A stretch of DNA of 64,000 bases from positions 62,001 through 126,000 of the forward strand of contig NZ_BBYM01000011.1 of the NCBI RefSeq assembly GCF_001570405.1, read 5' to 3'. Positions 53,209 to 61,123 of the stretch are shown here, piece after piece. This DNA is from Microtetraspora niveoalba (GTDB lineage Bacteria > Actinomycetota > Actinomycetes > Streptosporangiales > Streptosporangiaceae). Position 1 is the stretch's first letter; every line of letters starts with the position of its first letter. A program made the position numbers and the translations under genes. Under the pieces are notes generated by a model. The model worked only from the letters and a program-made list of their open reading frames with translations. It did not search any database and was not told where the DNA came from.

Positions 53209-53751
53209 TCAGTGGACCGCCTGCGTTCCCTCGAGCTCCTCGAGGAACCGGTCCACGACCCGGCGCTGCCTGGCCTCGTCCTCCAGGGACTCACCCACGA
53301 TGCGGCCGGCGAGTTCGGTGGACAGGCGACCGATCTCACCGCGCAGCTGCGCCATGGCCTGCTGCCGGTCGGCCTCGATCTGCGCGTGAGCCGCCTGGAT
53401 GAGGCGACGCGCCTCTTCCTGCGCCTCCTCGCGGAGCTCGGCCTTGATCCGGGCGCCCTGCTCGCGCGCCTCTTCCCGCAGTCGGGCCGCCTCCTGGCGG
53501 GCCTCGGCGAGCTGGGCGCGGTACTGCTCCAGCGTGCGCTGGGCCTCGGCCTGGGCGTCCTCGGCCTTCTTGATGCCGCCTTCGATCGCCTCCGTGCGCT
53601 CGTTCAGCGTCTTCTGGATGCGCGGCGTCAGGATCTTGCCGACGACGACGAGGACGAGAAGGAACGCGAAGACGCCGACGACGAGCTCGTACATGTGCGG
53701 CATGATGGGGCTGTTGCCCTCAGCCGCGAGAAGCGTAGCTGCCGCTTTCAT
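53209..53751 (-). CDS. atpF: ATP synthase F0 subunit b
   Basis: 180 residues; peripheral stalk. One N-terminal transmembrane helix (YELVVGVFAFLLVLVVVGKIL), then a long charged coiled coil rich in Glu, Ala, Gln and Arg to residue 175. The first 19 residues before MYELVV could be untranslated if a later ATG is used. 29 bp after atpE. Confidence 0.96.
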   Translation of the reverse strand: MKAAATLLAAEGNSPIMPHMYELVVGVFAFLLVLVVVGKILTPRIQKTLNERTEAIEGGIKKAEDAQAEAQRTLEQYRAQLAEARQEAARLREEAREQGARIKAELREEAQEEARRLIQAAHAQIEADRQQAMAQLRGEIGRLSTELAGRIVGESLEDEARQRRVVDRFLEELEGTQAVH

Positions 53752-53780
53752 GGATGCAGCCTTCCGTCAGGGGTCTTCCG

Positions 53781-54002
53781 TCAGTAGATGAACGGCGCAA
53801 CGAGGCCGATCAGCGCGAGGGCCTCGACGAGAACGAAGCCGAGAAGCATGTTCTGCCGGATCAGGCCGTAGGCCTCGGGCTGACGCGCGATGGCCTGGAG
53901 GCCGTTGCCGAAGATGAGGCCGACGCCGATGCCGGGGCCGAGGGTCGCCAGGCCGTAACCGATGGCGCCGATGTTGCCGGAGACCTCAGCGAGAACGCTC
54001 AT
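53781..54002 (-). CDS. atpE: ATP synthase F0 subunit c
   Basis: 73 residues; the rotor-ring proteolipid. Two helices joined by the polar loop ARQPEAYG; the proton-binding Glu is in FVLVEALALIG. The glycine-rich first helix (GYGLATLGPGIGVGLIFG) fits a proton-type ring. Confidence 0.97.
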   Translation of the reverse strand: MSVLAEVSGNIGAIGYGLATLGPGIGVGLIFGNGLQAIARQPEAYGLIRQNMLLGFVLVEALALIGLVAPFIY

Positions 54003-54064
54003 TGCTTTTCCTTTACTGGACGGCCGGTGCAGGGTGTCACCGGTCTGGACTAGTGGGAAGGGTC

Positions 54065-54856
54065 TTAGTGCTCGGCGTGCAGGGAGCCGCCGATGTACAT
54101 GGCGGCGAGCAGCGCGAACAGGAAGGCCTGCAGGAACTGGATGAACAGCTCAAATCCGGTCATGGCGATCGTCATGAGGACACCCAGCACTCCCACCGGC
54201 GCTCCGAGCGGGGTCAGCTTCTCGAAGAGGAACCAGAAGCCCACCATGCTGAAGAACGCAATGATGATGTGACCGGCGAACATGTTCGCGAACAGTCGCA
54301 CCGCGTGCGTGAAGGGGGCGACGATCATGTTCGAGAGGAACTCGATCGGAGCCAGCAGGAAGTAGATCGGCTTGGGCAGCCCCGGGGGGAACATCATGTT
54401 CTTGAAGTAGCCGAGAGCGCCCTGGTGCTTCATGCCCAGGTAGATCTTCATGCCGTAGACCACCAGCGCCAGCACGACGGGGAAGGCGATGTGCGAGGCG
54501 ACCGGGAACTGGAGGACGGGGATGACACCCATCAGGTTCCAGATCCAGACCAGGAAGAAGAGGCTCAGCAGCAGGCCCATGTAGCGGTCGGCGTCCTTGC
54601 CCAGGAACGGGCGTGCCACCTGATCCCGCACGAACATGTAGCCGTACTCGCCGACGTTCTGCATGCCTCGCGGCACCAGCTTGGGGTTGCCGAACGCCGA
54701 CCAGCAGAAGGCGATGACGACCAGCGAGCTCAGGACCGCGAGCAGCACCGGCTTCGTCAGCCAGAAGGGCGCCCCCGCCCAGAGCGTGGGGAAGTCGAAC
54801 AGTTCAAGCCCCGGGGCCTTGAACTCGTCGGCGGCGAGAACCGTCAGCGCGCTCAC
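54065..54856 (-). CDS. atpB: ATP synthase F0 subunit a
   Basis: 263 residues; proton channel. The essential Arg is in FTHAVRLFANMFAGH; conserved LLSLFFLVWIWNLMGVIP and FLQAFLFALLAAMYIGG. Five to six helices. GTG start (VSALTVLAADEF) at the position of other actinobacterial AtpB. 62 bp before atpE. Confidence 0.97.
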   Translation of the reverse strand: MSALTVLAADEFKAPGLELFDFPTLWAGAPFWLTKPVLLAVLSSLVVIAFCWSAFGNPKLVPRGMQNVGEYGYMFVRDQVARPFLGKDADRYMGLLLSLFFLVWIWNLMGVIPVLQFPVASHIAFPVVLALVVYGMKIYLGMKHQGALGYFKNMMFPPGLPKPIYFLLAPIEFLSNMIVAPFTHAVRLFANMFAGHIIIAFFSMVGFWFLFEKLTPLGAPVGVLGVLMTIAMTGFELFIQFLQAFLFALLAAMYIGGSLHAEH

Positions 54857-54923
54857 GCGGCGTTCCCTTCAACGTGGAGATGGATCAGGATGGCTTGCCC
54901 AGAGGGGTGACCGTCGGCTGAGT

Positions 54924-55139
54924 TCAGCGACCGTACTTCAGATAGACGAGGTAGATCGCGAGCACTACCCCGATGAGGATGCCGACGGGAATGAAGGCGT
55001 GCACGCCCGTCCAACGGCTCAGCAACCAGCCGGAGCCGCCCCAGATAATCATTCCCGAGATCAGATAGCTGGGAATCGACCAGGCGGCATTGGCGAAGTC
55101 GCGGCCGTCCTGCTCGGGGCTGCGCTCCATATCGCTCAT
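54924..55139 (-). CDS. AtpZ/AtpI family small membrane protein
   Basis: 71 residues from the chosen ATG (a GTG three codons earlier is possible). Two transmembrane helices (YLISGMIIWGGSGWLLSRW and FIPVGILIGVVLAIYLVYLKYG) with AFIPVG between, matching PF09527 proteins that help assemble or supply ions to the F0 ring. Ribosome site is weak. 67 bp before atpB. Confidence 0.9.
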   Translation of the reverse strand: MSDMERSPEQDGRDFANAAWSIPSYLISGMIIWGGSGWLLSRWTGVHAFIPVGILIGVVLAIYLVYLKYGR

Positions 55140-55202
55140 CGCGGGCACGACGATAGCAGGCAGGGAGCGGACTAGTCATATCGGACTGCGCCATGACGCG
55201 GG

Positions 55203-55625
55203 TCACGGGTGTCCCTGCCCGGAAACCCCGGCCTCGGGCTCGACGTAAAGCAGGCGCAACTTCATGAACCCGCGCATCTCGCCCACCGTCCATGCCACCG
55301 TACACGCCACGACCGTGAGCGCGAACGCGCGCGGGCTGAAGGCGGTCGCGTTCTCGAAGGCCTTCAGCAGGGCCATGATGAGCAGCACCTTGACCGCGTA
55401 GCTCGCGATCGCGGCCAGCATCATCATCTGCGGCGAGATCCGGCCGGCCCACGAGACGGCGACGAGGCCGACGGTGAAGAAGACCGCGACCAGTGCGACG
55501 CCGATGAACGCGCCGAGCGCGCCCTGAACACCGGCGAGGATCACCGCGACGACCACGGCGACCAGGCCCACCGCGAGGGCGGGGATGGCGGCACCCTTGA
55601 GCACGCGCACGTCGTTGGCCTGCAT
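55203..55625 (-). CDS. atpI: ATP synthase protein I-like membrane protein
   Basis: 140 residues with four transmembrane helices; resembles the ATP synthase I chain found first in atp operons, where it aids c-ring assembly. Conserved charged positions are in the loop SWAGRISPQMMML and the tail GFMKLRLLYVEPE. First gene of the operon in this window; the 129-bp AT-richer gap upstream (55626-55754) should hold the atp promoter, but no clear -35/-10 pair could be chosen. Confidence 0.85.
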   Translation of the reverse strand: MQANDVRVLKGAAIPALAVGLVAVVVAVILAGVQGALGAFIGVALVAVFFTVGLVAVSWAGRISPQMMMLAAIASYAVKVLLIMALLKAFENATAFSPRAFALTVVACTVAWTVGEMRGFMKLRLLYVEPEAGVSGQGHP

Positions 55626-55754
55626 CGGAACTCCATGAACCGGTTGTCAAGCGAGCGATTGCTTCCTGAGAGATTCCAGCATGTGAAATCCCTGCTAGTG
55701 AAAGCTATCACAAGCTCAGCGGGGGCTGCCTTTACCTGCCGGTTCGCGCGGCGG

Positions 55755-57026
55755 TCAGAAGGTCGTGGTGCGCGTGCCCGTCGTCGCGCTGGCGGCGGCC
55801 GTACCCGGGTCCGACGGGCCGGAGGATCCGAATCCGCCGGGGCCGCCGCCCGGCAGGCCCGCTCCGCCCGGCCCCGGCTCGCCCTTGCCGCGCGACCCGC
55901 GCTGGCGGCGCCCACCCTTGCGCGACCTCCACCGCGGCGAGGCCATCATGATCAGCACGGCCACGGCCAGCACGACGGTGAGCGGGAACAGGATCAGCGG
56001 CACGCCGCCGATCGCGAGGCCGACCAGCGTGAAAGAGAACAGGAACGTCCAGCCGTACATGATCAGGACGCTGCGGCGCTGCGAGTGGCCGATGTCGAGC
56101 AGCCGGTGGTGCAGGTGGCCGCGGTCGGGCGCGAACGGCGACAGGCCGGCGGACGTGCGGCGGACCACCGCCATGACCAGGTCCAGTAATGGCAGGACCA
56201 TCACCGCGATCGGCAACAGCAGCGGCAGCACGACGGGGAACTTGTTCATCCGGTCGATGGCGCCCGAGTCGACCGACGAGATGATCGTGATCAGCGAGGT
56301 GGCGAGGAGCATCCCGATCAGCATCGCCCCGGTGTCGCCCATGAAGATCTTGGCCGGGTTGAAGTTGTGGGGCAGGAAGCCCAGACACATCCCGATCAGG
56401 ATCGCCGCGATGGCCGCCGTCACGTTGATGCGGGACCCGCTGCTGTTCTGCGAGAGCGCGATGGAGTACGCGAAGGTCGCCAGCGCCCCGATGCCCACGA
56501 TGCCCGCCGCGAGCCCGTCCAGGCCGTCCACGAAGTTGACCGCGTTGATCACGATGACCACGATCATGATCGTGATGATCGTGCGAAGGTTGGCGTCGAG
56601 CCCGGTCGAGCCGCCCATGTCCTTGGGCAGCGGCAGCCAGGGCAGGTACATCCCGAAGTAGACGAGCAGACCGCCCGCCGCGATCTGCCCGCCCAGCTTG
56701 ACCAGCGCGTCCATGCCGAGCCAGTCGTCGAGGAAGCCGGTCAGCACGATCACGCCGCCCGCGACCAGCAGGGCCGTCACCGTCTGCCCCGCCTGACCGG
56801 TGGCGAGCGCGCCTCCGACGTAGGGAAGGTGTGTCGCGAGCAGCAGCCCGGCGGCCATCCCGCCGAACATCGCGAGGCCCCCCAACCTGGGGATCGGCAC
56901 CTTGTGCACGTCCCTGTCCCGCACCTCGGGCGCCGCGCCGATGCGCAGTGCGAACACCCGGACCGGAGGCACCAGCAGGTAGGTGACCGCGGCCGTGACG
57001 AGCGCCAGGAGCAGATATTCGCGCAC
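55755..57026 (-). CDS. WecA/TagO-like undecaprenyl-phosphate sugar-1-phosphate transferase (MraY family)
   Basis: A 423-residue membrane enzyme that transfers a sugar-1-phosphate, probably GlcNAc-1-phosphate, to a polyprenyl phosphate carrier, the first step of teichoic acid or other wall-polymer synthesis. About eleven helices. Motifs: FLDDWLGM (metal/substrate Asp pair), NFVDGLDGLAAG, FMGDTGAMLIG and RGHLHHRLLD. The last 60 residues are a basic then Gly/Ser-rich cytoplasmic tail. In Streptomyces this gene (rfe) lies between glyA and atpI, as here; 57 bp after glyA, so cotranscription is likely. Confidence 0.94.
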   Translation of the reverse strand: MREYLLLALVTAAVTYLLVPPVRVFALRIGAAPEVRDRDVHKVPIPRLGGLAMFGGMAAGLLLATHLPYVGGALATGQAGQTVTALLVAGGVIVLTGFLDDWLGMDALVKLGGQIAAGGLLVYFGMYLPWLPLPKDMGGSTGLDANLRTIITIMIVVIVINAVNFVDGLDGLAAGIVGIGALATFAYSIALSQNSSGSRINVTAAIAAILIGMCLGFLPHNFNPAKIFMGDTGAMLIGMLLATSLITIISSVDSGAIDRMNKFPVVLPLLLPIAVMVLPLLDLVMAVVRRTSAGLSPFAPDRGHLHHRLLDIGHSQRRSVLIMYGWTFLFSFTLVGLAIGGVPLILFPLTVVLAVAVLIMMASPRWRSRKGGRRQRGSRGKGEPGPGGAGLPGGGPGGFGSSGPSDPGTAAASATTGTRTTTF

Positions 57027-57083
57027 GGACCTAGTTTCTCGCTTGGGCGGACCAGTTGTGACGGGAAAAGGCCACGAATCGCC

Positions 57084-58349
57084 TCATTCGCCGGGATAAG
57101 CCGGATGCGTGGCGGTCAGCGCCCTTACCCGTTCGATCACTGACGTTATAGCACCAGGGTTGCACACGGCCTGCACGACGGCTGAAGCGATCTCTTTCAT
57201 CTCCCCCGGCCCCATGCCCTGGGTCGTCACGCACGCGGTGCCCACCCTGATGCCCGACGTGACCGTGGGCGGCTCCGGGTCGTACGGGATGGCGCTGCGG
57301 TTGAGGGTGATCGCCGCCTCCTCGCAGCGCCCCTCCGCCTCCGCGCCCGTCACCCCGGCGCCGCGCACGTCGAGCAGGACCAGGTGGGTGTCCGTGCCGC
57401 CCGAGACCGGGCGCAGCCCCTCGGACGCCACCGCCTCGGCGAACGCCGCCGCGTTCTCCACCACTCCGGCGGCGTACGCGCGGAACTCGGGCCGCAGCGC
57501 CTCGCCGAACGCGACCGCCTTGGCCGCCACCGAGTGCATCAGCGGACCGCTCTGCGTGAACGGGAACACCGCGCGGTCGATCCGCTGCGCCAGCTCGGCG
57601 GTGCACAGGATCGCGCCCCCGCGCGGCCCGCGCAGCGTCTTGTGCGTCGTGAACGTGACCACGTCCCCGTACGGCACCGCGGACGGGACCGCCTCTCCCG
57701 CCATCAGCCCGATCGTGTGCGCGGCGTCCACGAGCAGCCAGGCGCCGGTCTCGTCGGCGATCCCCCGGAACGCCGCGTAGTCGATCAGCCGGGAGTACGC
57801 CGCCGCGCCGCAGATGATCATCTTGGGGCGGTGCCTGAGCGCGAGGTCGCGCACCTCGTCGTAGTCGATCAGCTCGTTGTCGCGTCGCACCCCATAGGAG
57901 ACGACGTCGAACCACCTGCCGGAGAAGTTGAGCTTGGAGCCGTGCGTCAGGTGGCCGCCGTGCTGCAGTTCCATGGCTAGGACGGTGTCGCCCGGCTGGA
58001 GCAGCGCCGCGTACGCCGCGAAGTTGGCCGAGGCCCCCGTGTGCGGCTGGACGTTCACGTGCTCGGCGCGGAACAGGCGCTTGGCCCGGTCGATGGCGAG
58101 CCGTTCGGCCTGGTCGACCACGTCGCAGCCGCCGTAGTACCGGCTGCCGGGGTATCCCTCGGCGTACTTGTTGGTGAGCGTCGAGCCGAGGGCCGCCATC
58201 ACGGCGGGTGAGGTGAGGTTCTCGCCCGCGATGAGCTGGAGCCCGCCGCGCAGCCGGGCGAGCTCGTCCAGGAGAAGCTGCGCGACCTCCGGATCCTGCC
58301 GCGCAAGCTGGGAGAAGTCGGGTCCGTAGAACGGTTGCGTCTCATTCAT
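57084..58349 (-). CDS. glyA: Serine hydroxymethyltransferase
   Basis: A 421-residue PLP enzyme that converts serine and tetrahydrofolate to glycine and 5,10-methylene-THF. PLP lysine in TFTTHKTLRGPRGG; LIAGENLTSPAV, KYAEGYPGSRYYGG and NVQPHTGASANFA are family blocks; the C-terminal IRVGTACVTTQGMG corresponds to the usual IRIGTPAVTTRG, with A-C instead of T-P, a small departure. ATG at 58349 begins MNETQPFYGPDFSQL, the expected start; ribosome site weak. The leader upstream has paired inverted repeats. Confidence 0.95.
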   Translation of the reverse strand: MNETQPFYGPDFSQLARQDPEVAQLLLDELARLRGGLQLIAGENLTSPAVMAALGSTLTNKYAEGYPGSRYYGGCDVVDQAERLAIDRAKRLFRAEHVNVQPHTGASANFAAYAALLQPGDTVLAMELQHGGHLTHGSKLNFSGRWFDVVSYGVRRDNELIDYDEVRDLALRHRPKMIICGAAAYSRLIDYAAFRGIADETGAWLLVDAAHTIGLMAGEAVPSAVPYGDVVTFTTHKTLRGPRGGAILCTAELAQRIDRAVFPFTQSGPLMHSVAAKAVAFGEALRPEFRAYAAGVVENAAAFAEAVASEGLRPVSGGTDTHLVLLDVRGAGVTGAEAEGRCEEAAITLNRSAIPYDPEPPTVTSGIRVGTACVTTQGMGPGEMKEIASAVVQAVCNPGAITSVIERVRALTATHPAYPGE

Positions 58350-58389
58350 GAAACCGGGCTCACATCGCGGGGACGACCGTTCTCCCAAT

Positions 58390-58495
58390 GTAAGCCCGGA
58401 AATGCCCGCCACGACCGCCCTCAGCGGGCTTTACGGAAGCTCTACCGAGTATCAGGGAAATCGCGGCGGAGTTCCTGGGGATTGTCGTGGCGGGC
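58390..58495 (-). ncRNA. Candidate structured RNA leader of glyA
   Basis: On the minus strand, GCCCGCCACGAC (58495-58484) pairs perfectly over 12 bp with GTCGTGGCGGGC (58415-58404). Inside the 68-nt loop, GTAAAGCCCG (58434-58425) can pair with CGGGCTTAC (58398-58390), which lies beyond the first stem, with one bulge. So the two helices are either a pseudoknot or alternative folds. The element ends 41 nt before the glyA start. It does not match a riboswitch core that I recognise. Confidence 0.4.
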
Positions 58496-58534
58496 CTTTC
58501 TCGTAAAACACGACCGGCTGTCACCGGGCGGCGA

Positions 58535-58699
58535 TCACGACTCCCGCTTCGGGATGATCCGCTTGATCGCGACGGCCGCGGAGACCAGCGTGAACACGCC
58601 GAGCGCTATCCATAGAGCGTTCCAGCCCATGAAGGGAGCCGACAGCGCGCCGCCTCCAAAACCGGCGGCCACACCGCCGACAGGGGGATTGTTGTACAT
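58535..58699 (-). CDS. 54-residue single-helix membrane protein coupled to the glycosyltransferase
   Basis: Begins MYNNPPVGGVAAGFGGGALS, then one hydrophobic helix (NALWIALGVFTLVSAAVAI) and a basic tail KRIIPKRES. Its ATG follows the TAA of the glycosyltransferase directly (TAAATG), with AAAGGAAAT upstream, so translation is coupled. A helix followed by a short positive tail recalls the end of sortase substrates, but there is no LPxTG-like motif. Too short for default gene finding. I do not recognise a family; a partner or anchor subunit of the glycosyltransferase is inferred from coupling only. Confidence 0.75.
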   Translation of the reverse strand: MYNNPPVGGVAAGFGGGALSAPFMGWNALWIALGVFTLVSAAVAIKRIIPKRES

Positions 58700-59887
58700 T
58701 TACCATTTCCTTTCTCTACGCCATGCGGCGTCCCAGAAGGCTTTCGCTTGGGCGATCTGCAGGAATACGTCGAAAACCATCTCGACGAGCAGCAGGCCCG
58801 CGATCACCATCTGCTTGGGGCCCCTGCTCCTGACGGTCACGACCCGCTCGATCACGAAGATGACCGTGACCGCCAGCCAGAGGGGATGAATCGCCAGTCC
58901 ACCCGCGACGGCGATCGACCACGCCGTCGCGCCGAGATAGGCGAAGATCACGATGATGCCGAGGAGCGACAGGAACTGGCGGCCCCAGTAGGGCAGGGTC
59001 ACCCGCGTCCAGCCGTAGTCCGTGAGGTTCTCCAGCGCCCCGCGCTTCCACCGGAGACGCTGCTTGAAGAGGTCCGCCCAGGTCTCCATGACCTCCGTGG
59101 TGAGCGTGCACTCCGCGGGGCAGAGGATGCGGAACCTCAGATGCAGCAGGGCCAGGGTCAGCTCGTTGTCCTCGGTCAGGACGCGTACGTCGTACACCTG
59201 GTCGCGTCCGGGCAGACGGCCGGCGCGCCTGGCGGACACGACCTCCTTGAGCGCGAGGGCCCGGAACAGCGTCGCCGTACCGGTCAGCACCAGGGCCTTT
59301 CCCTCGAGCCTGCGCACGTCCCTGGCGTAACGCGCGTACTCGTTTCGCTGGAACATGCCCACGATGCCGCCACCGGGCTTGCCGGTGAACGTGCCGCCGA
59401 TCGCGGCCAGTCTCCCCGGCGCCAGCCTGATGACCGCGTTGTGGATGAAGCCGGGGTGGAGCGCGGAGTCCGCGTCCATGACGAGCACCGCGTACCGGCC
59501 GTCCAGGGTCGGCAGCAGCATCTCCAGCACCTGGTTGAGCGCGCCCGCCTTCTTGTGCCGGTTGCCGGCGGTCCTGATCACCTCGGCGCCGTGCGATCGA
59601 GCGATCTCCTCGGTCGCGTCGGTGCAGTTGTCGGCGATGACGATGATCCTGTCGGGCCTGCGCTGCTGGAGGTGGAGCGACTGAATGGTCTCGGCGACCT
59701 GGTCTTCCTCGTTGTGGGCGGGGACGAGCACGATGACCCGCATCTCGGAGACGTCCACCGGAGGCAGGTCGCGACCTCTGTCCGCCCGCGAGGACGGCCG
59801 ATGGCGGCCGGGCTCATCGTGTGCGCCGCCCTCGGCTCCACGGCGCCGCTTGTGACGAGGGGCGCGCCGGATCCCCGCCCGAACCAT
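58700..59887 (-). CDS. Processive-type family 2 glycosyltransferase, membrane-bound
   Basis: A 395-residue GT2 enzyme related to chitin, hyaluronan and cellulose synthases, which polymerise sugars and export the chain. Motifs: VPAHNEEDQV and IADNCTD (first Asp), VMDADSALHPG (DxD), LTEDNELTLALL (catalytic base, TED) and QRLRWKRGALEN (QxxRW). Three to four transmembrane helices follow in residues about 295-385. There is no N-terminal helix or PilZ domain, so it is smaller than BcsA. ATG 59887 is kept; ATG 59743 (MRVIVLVPAHNEE) would remove a basic 48-residue leader. Operon with the 54-residue membrane protein; divergent from a sortase. Product polymer unknown. Confidence 0.92.
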   Translation of the reverse strand: MVRAGIRRAPRHKRRRGAEGGAHDEPGRHRPSSRADRGRDLPPVDVSEMRVIVLVPAHNEEDQVAETIQSLHLQQRRPDRIIVIADNCTDATEEIARSHGAEVIRTAGNRHKKAGALNQVLEMLLPTLDGRYAVLVMDADSALHPGFIHNAVIRLAPGRLAAIGGTFTGKPGGGIVGMFQRNEYARYARDVRRLEGKALVLTGTATLFRALALKEVVSARRAGRLPGRDQVYDVRVLTEDNELTLALLHLRFRILCPAECTLTTEVMETWADLFKQRLRWKRGALENLTDYGWTRVTLPYWGRQFLSLLGIIVIFAYLGATAWSIAVAGGLAIHPLWLAVTVIFVIERVVTVRSRGPKQMVIAGLLLVEMVFDVFLQIAQAKAFWDAAWRRERKW

Positions 59888-60010
59888 CGTTGACCGTCCC
59901 GAACAATTCTGTAGACCGTTCCATATGATCTTAAAGGTACATTTGTGACCTATGAGACAGTCGCCCGTCCTGTTACTTAACTCACAGGAAACTATGAATG
60001 CCGGTGCATT

Positions 60011-60658
60011 GTGATTCGGCGCCGGATTGCAGGCGGGATCATCGCCTTCGCCCTGGTCACGACGTCCGCCGCCGCATTCGCGCTCGCGTTTTCCTCCGGC
60101 GCCGACCAGCCGCTGCCGCCCGCCCCGCCGCCGAGTGCGGCCACCCCGGCGGCGTCGTCACCGGCCGCCGAACCGGCGCCGACGGCCGCGAAGGCGATGT
60201 CCGCCTCGCCTCCCGTACGGCTGGAGATCCCGAGGATCGGCGTGCGTACGAGCCTCATGAAGCTGGGCAAGAACCCGGACGGCACGCTGGAGGTGCCGCC
60301 GCTCTCCCGAGTGGACGAGGCGGGCTGGTACCGCCTCGGCCCGGCGCCGGGAGCGACCGGGCCGGCCGTGATCGTCGGGCACGTGGACTCGAAGAAGGGA
60401 CCGGGTGTCTTCTTCCGCCTCGGCGACCTGCGGCCGGGCGACACCGTGAAGGTGTCCCGACAGGACGGGACCAAGGCGACATTCAGCGTCGACTCCCTGG
60501 AAAGCGTAAGAAAAGATCGCTTTCCGACCGCCAAAGTGTATGAGATGACGGATTTTCCAGGCCTGCGGCTGATCACCTGTGGTGGGTCGTTCGACCGGGA
60601 CAGCGGGCACTATCTCAACAACGTGATCGTCTACGCCCACCTGGTGTCTCAGCAGTGA
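60011..60658 (+). CDS. Class F sortase
   Basis: A 215-residue membrane-anchored cysteine transpeptidase. N-terminal helix (residues 7-28), a Pro/Ala-rich stalk (about 33-62), then the sortase barrel with catalytic His in VIVGHVDSKKG, Cys in LITCGGSFDR and the Arg of that same block, followed by HYLNNVIVYAHL. This is the class F pattern of actinobacteria; natural substrates are mostly unknown. GTG start has no ribosome site of its own: AGGAAA lies before a six-codon ORF (59994-60014) whose TGA overlaps the GTG. Divergent from the glycosyltransferase across 123 bp of AT-rich DNA. No protein with an LPxTG-type signal is seen nearby. Confidence 0.92.
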   Translation: MIRRRIAGGIIAFALVTTSAAAFALAFSSGADQPLPPAPPPSAATPAASSPAAEPAPTAAKAMSASPPVRLEIPRIGVRTSLMKLGKNPDGTLEVPPLSRVDEAGWYRLGPAPGATGPAVIVGHVDSKKGPGVFFRLGDLRPGDTVKVSRQDGTKATFSVDSLESVRKDRFPTAKVYEMTDFPGLRLITCGGSFDRDSGHYLNNVIVYAHLVSQQ

Positions 60659-60736
60659 GCATCTCGCCGGTCACCCAGTGCCGCTCAGGTGGGCCTGCTC
60701 AGGAGACGGGCCGACGTGGGCGCCGTTCCAGGGATG

Positions 60737-61123
60737 TCAGGAGAACGCGCGGGGCGCGCCGACGCCTTTCGGGATCCACCGCGGCGTGTCGGCGGCCTGG
60801 TCACTGATCGCCGTCAGCACCGCCTGCCGGTACATCGCCAGACGGTTGCGCCATTCCCCGACGTCGTCCACGTACCGTTTCGCCACCGGCGCGTCCCAGA
60901 CGTCGTTGCTCCGCGCCATCTCGTACGGCTTGTCCAGCGACCGGGTGAGCTGCTCCATCAGCGGCAGGACCCGGAGCCACAGGTCGACGAGCCGCTGGTA
61001 CTCGGGATTGAACACCCAGGTGGTGTGCTGGCCGCCGGGCGCGAGCAGATCCGTGGCCGACGGCGCGGGCGGCGTCTCGCCCGGCTGGAGCGGAGCCGGC
61101 GCGGGCGGATCCCCGTAGATCAC
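60737..61123 (-). CDS. WXG-like small protein, possible type VII secretion-linked
   Basis: A 128-residue protein: a Pro-rich N-terminus (about 1-30), then two long helices; SNDVWDAPVAKRYVDDVGEWRNRLAMYRQAV resembles the second half of WXG100-type proteins (seen as NDVWDAPVAKRY around a Trp at the turn). GTG start overlaps the stop of the preceding gene by 4 bp (GTGA). The pairing of a coiled-coil WXG-like protein with a long repetitive partner is common for ESX/T7SS-associated loci, but no EccC or other secretion gene is in the window, so that is inference. Confidence 0.65.
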   Translation of the reverse strand: MIYGDPPAPAPLQPGETPPAPSATDLLAPGGQHTTWVFNPEYQRLVDLWLRVLPLMEQLTRSLDKPYEMARSNDVWDAPVAKRYVDDVGEWRNRLAMYRQAVLTAISDQAADTPRWIPKGVGAPRAFS

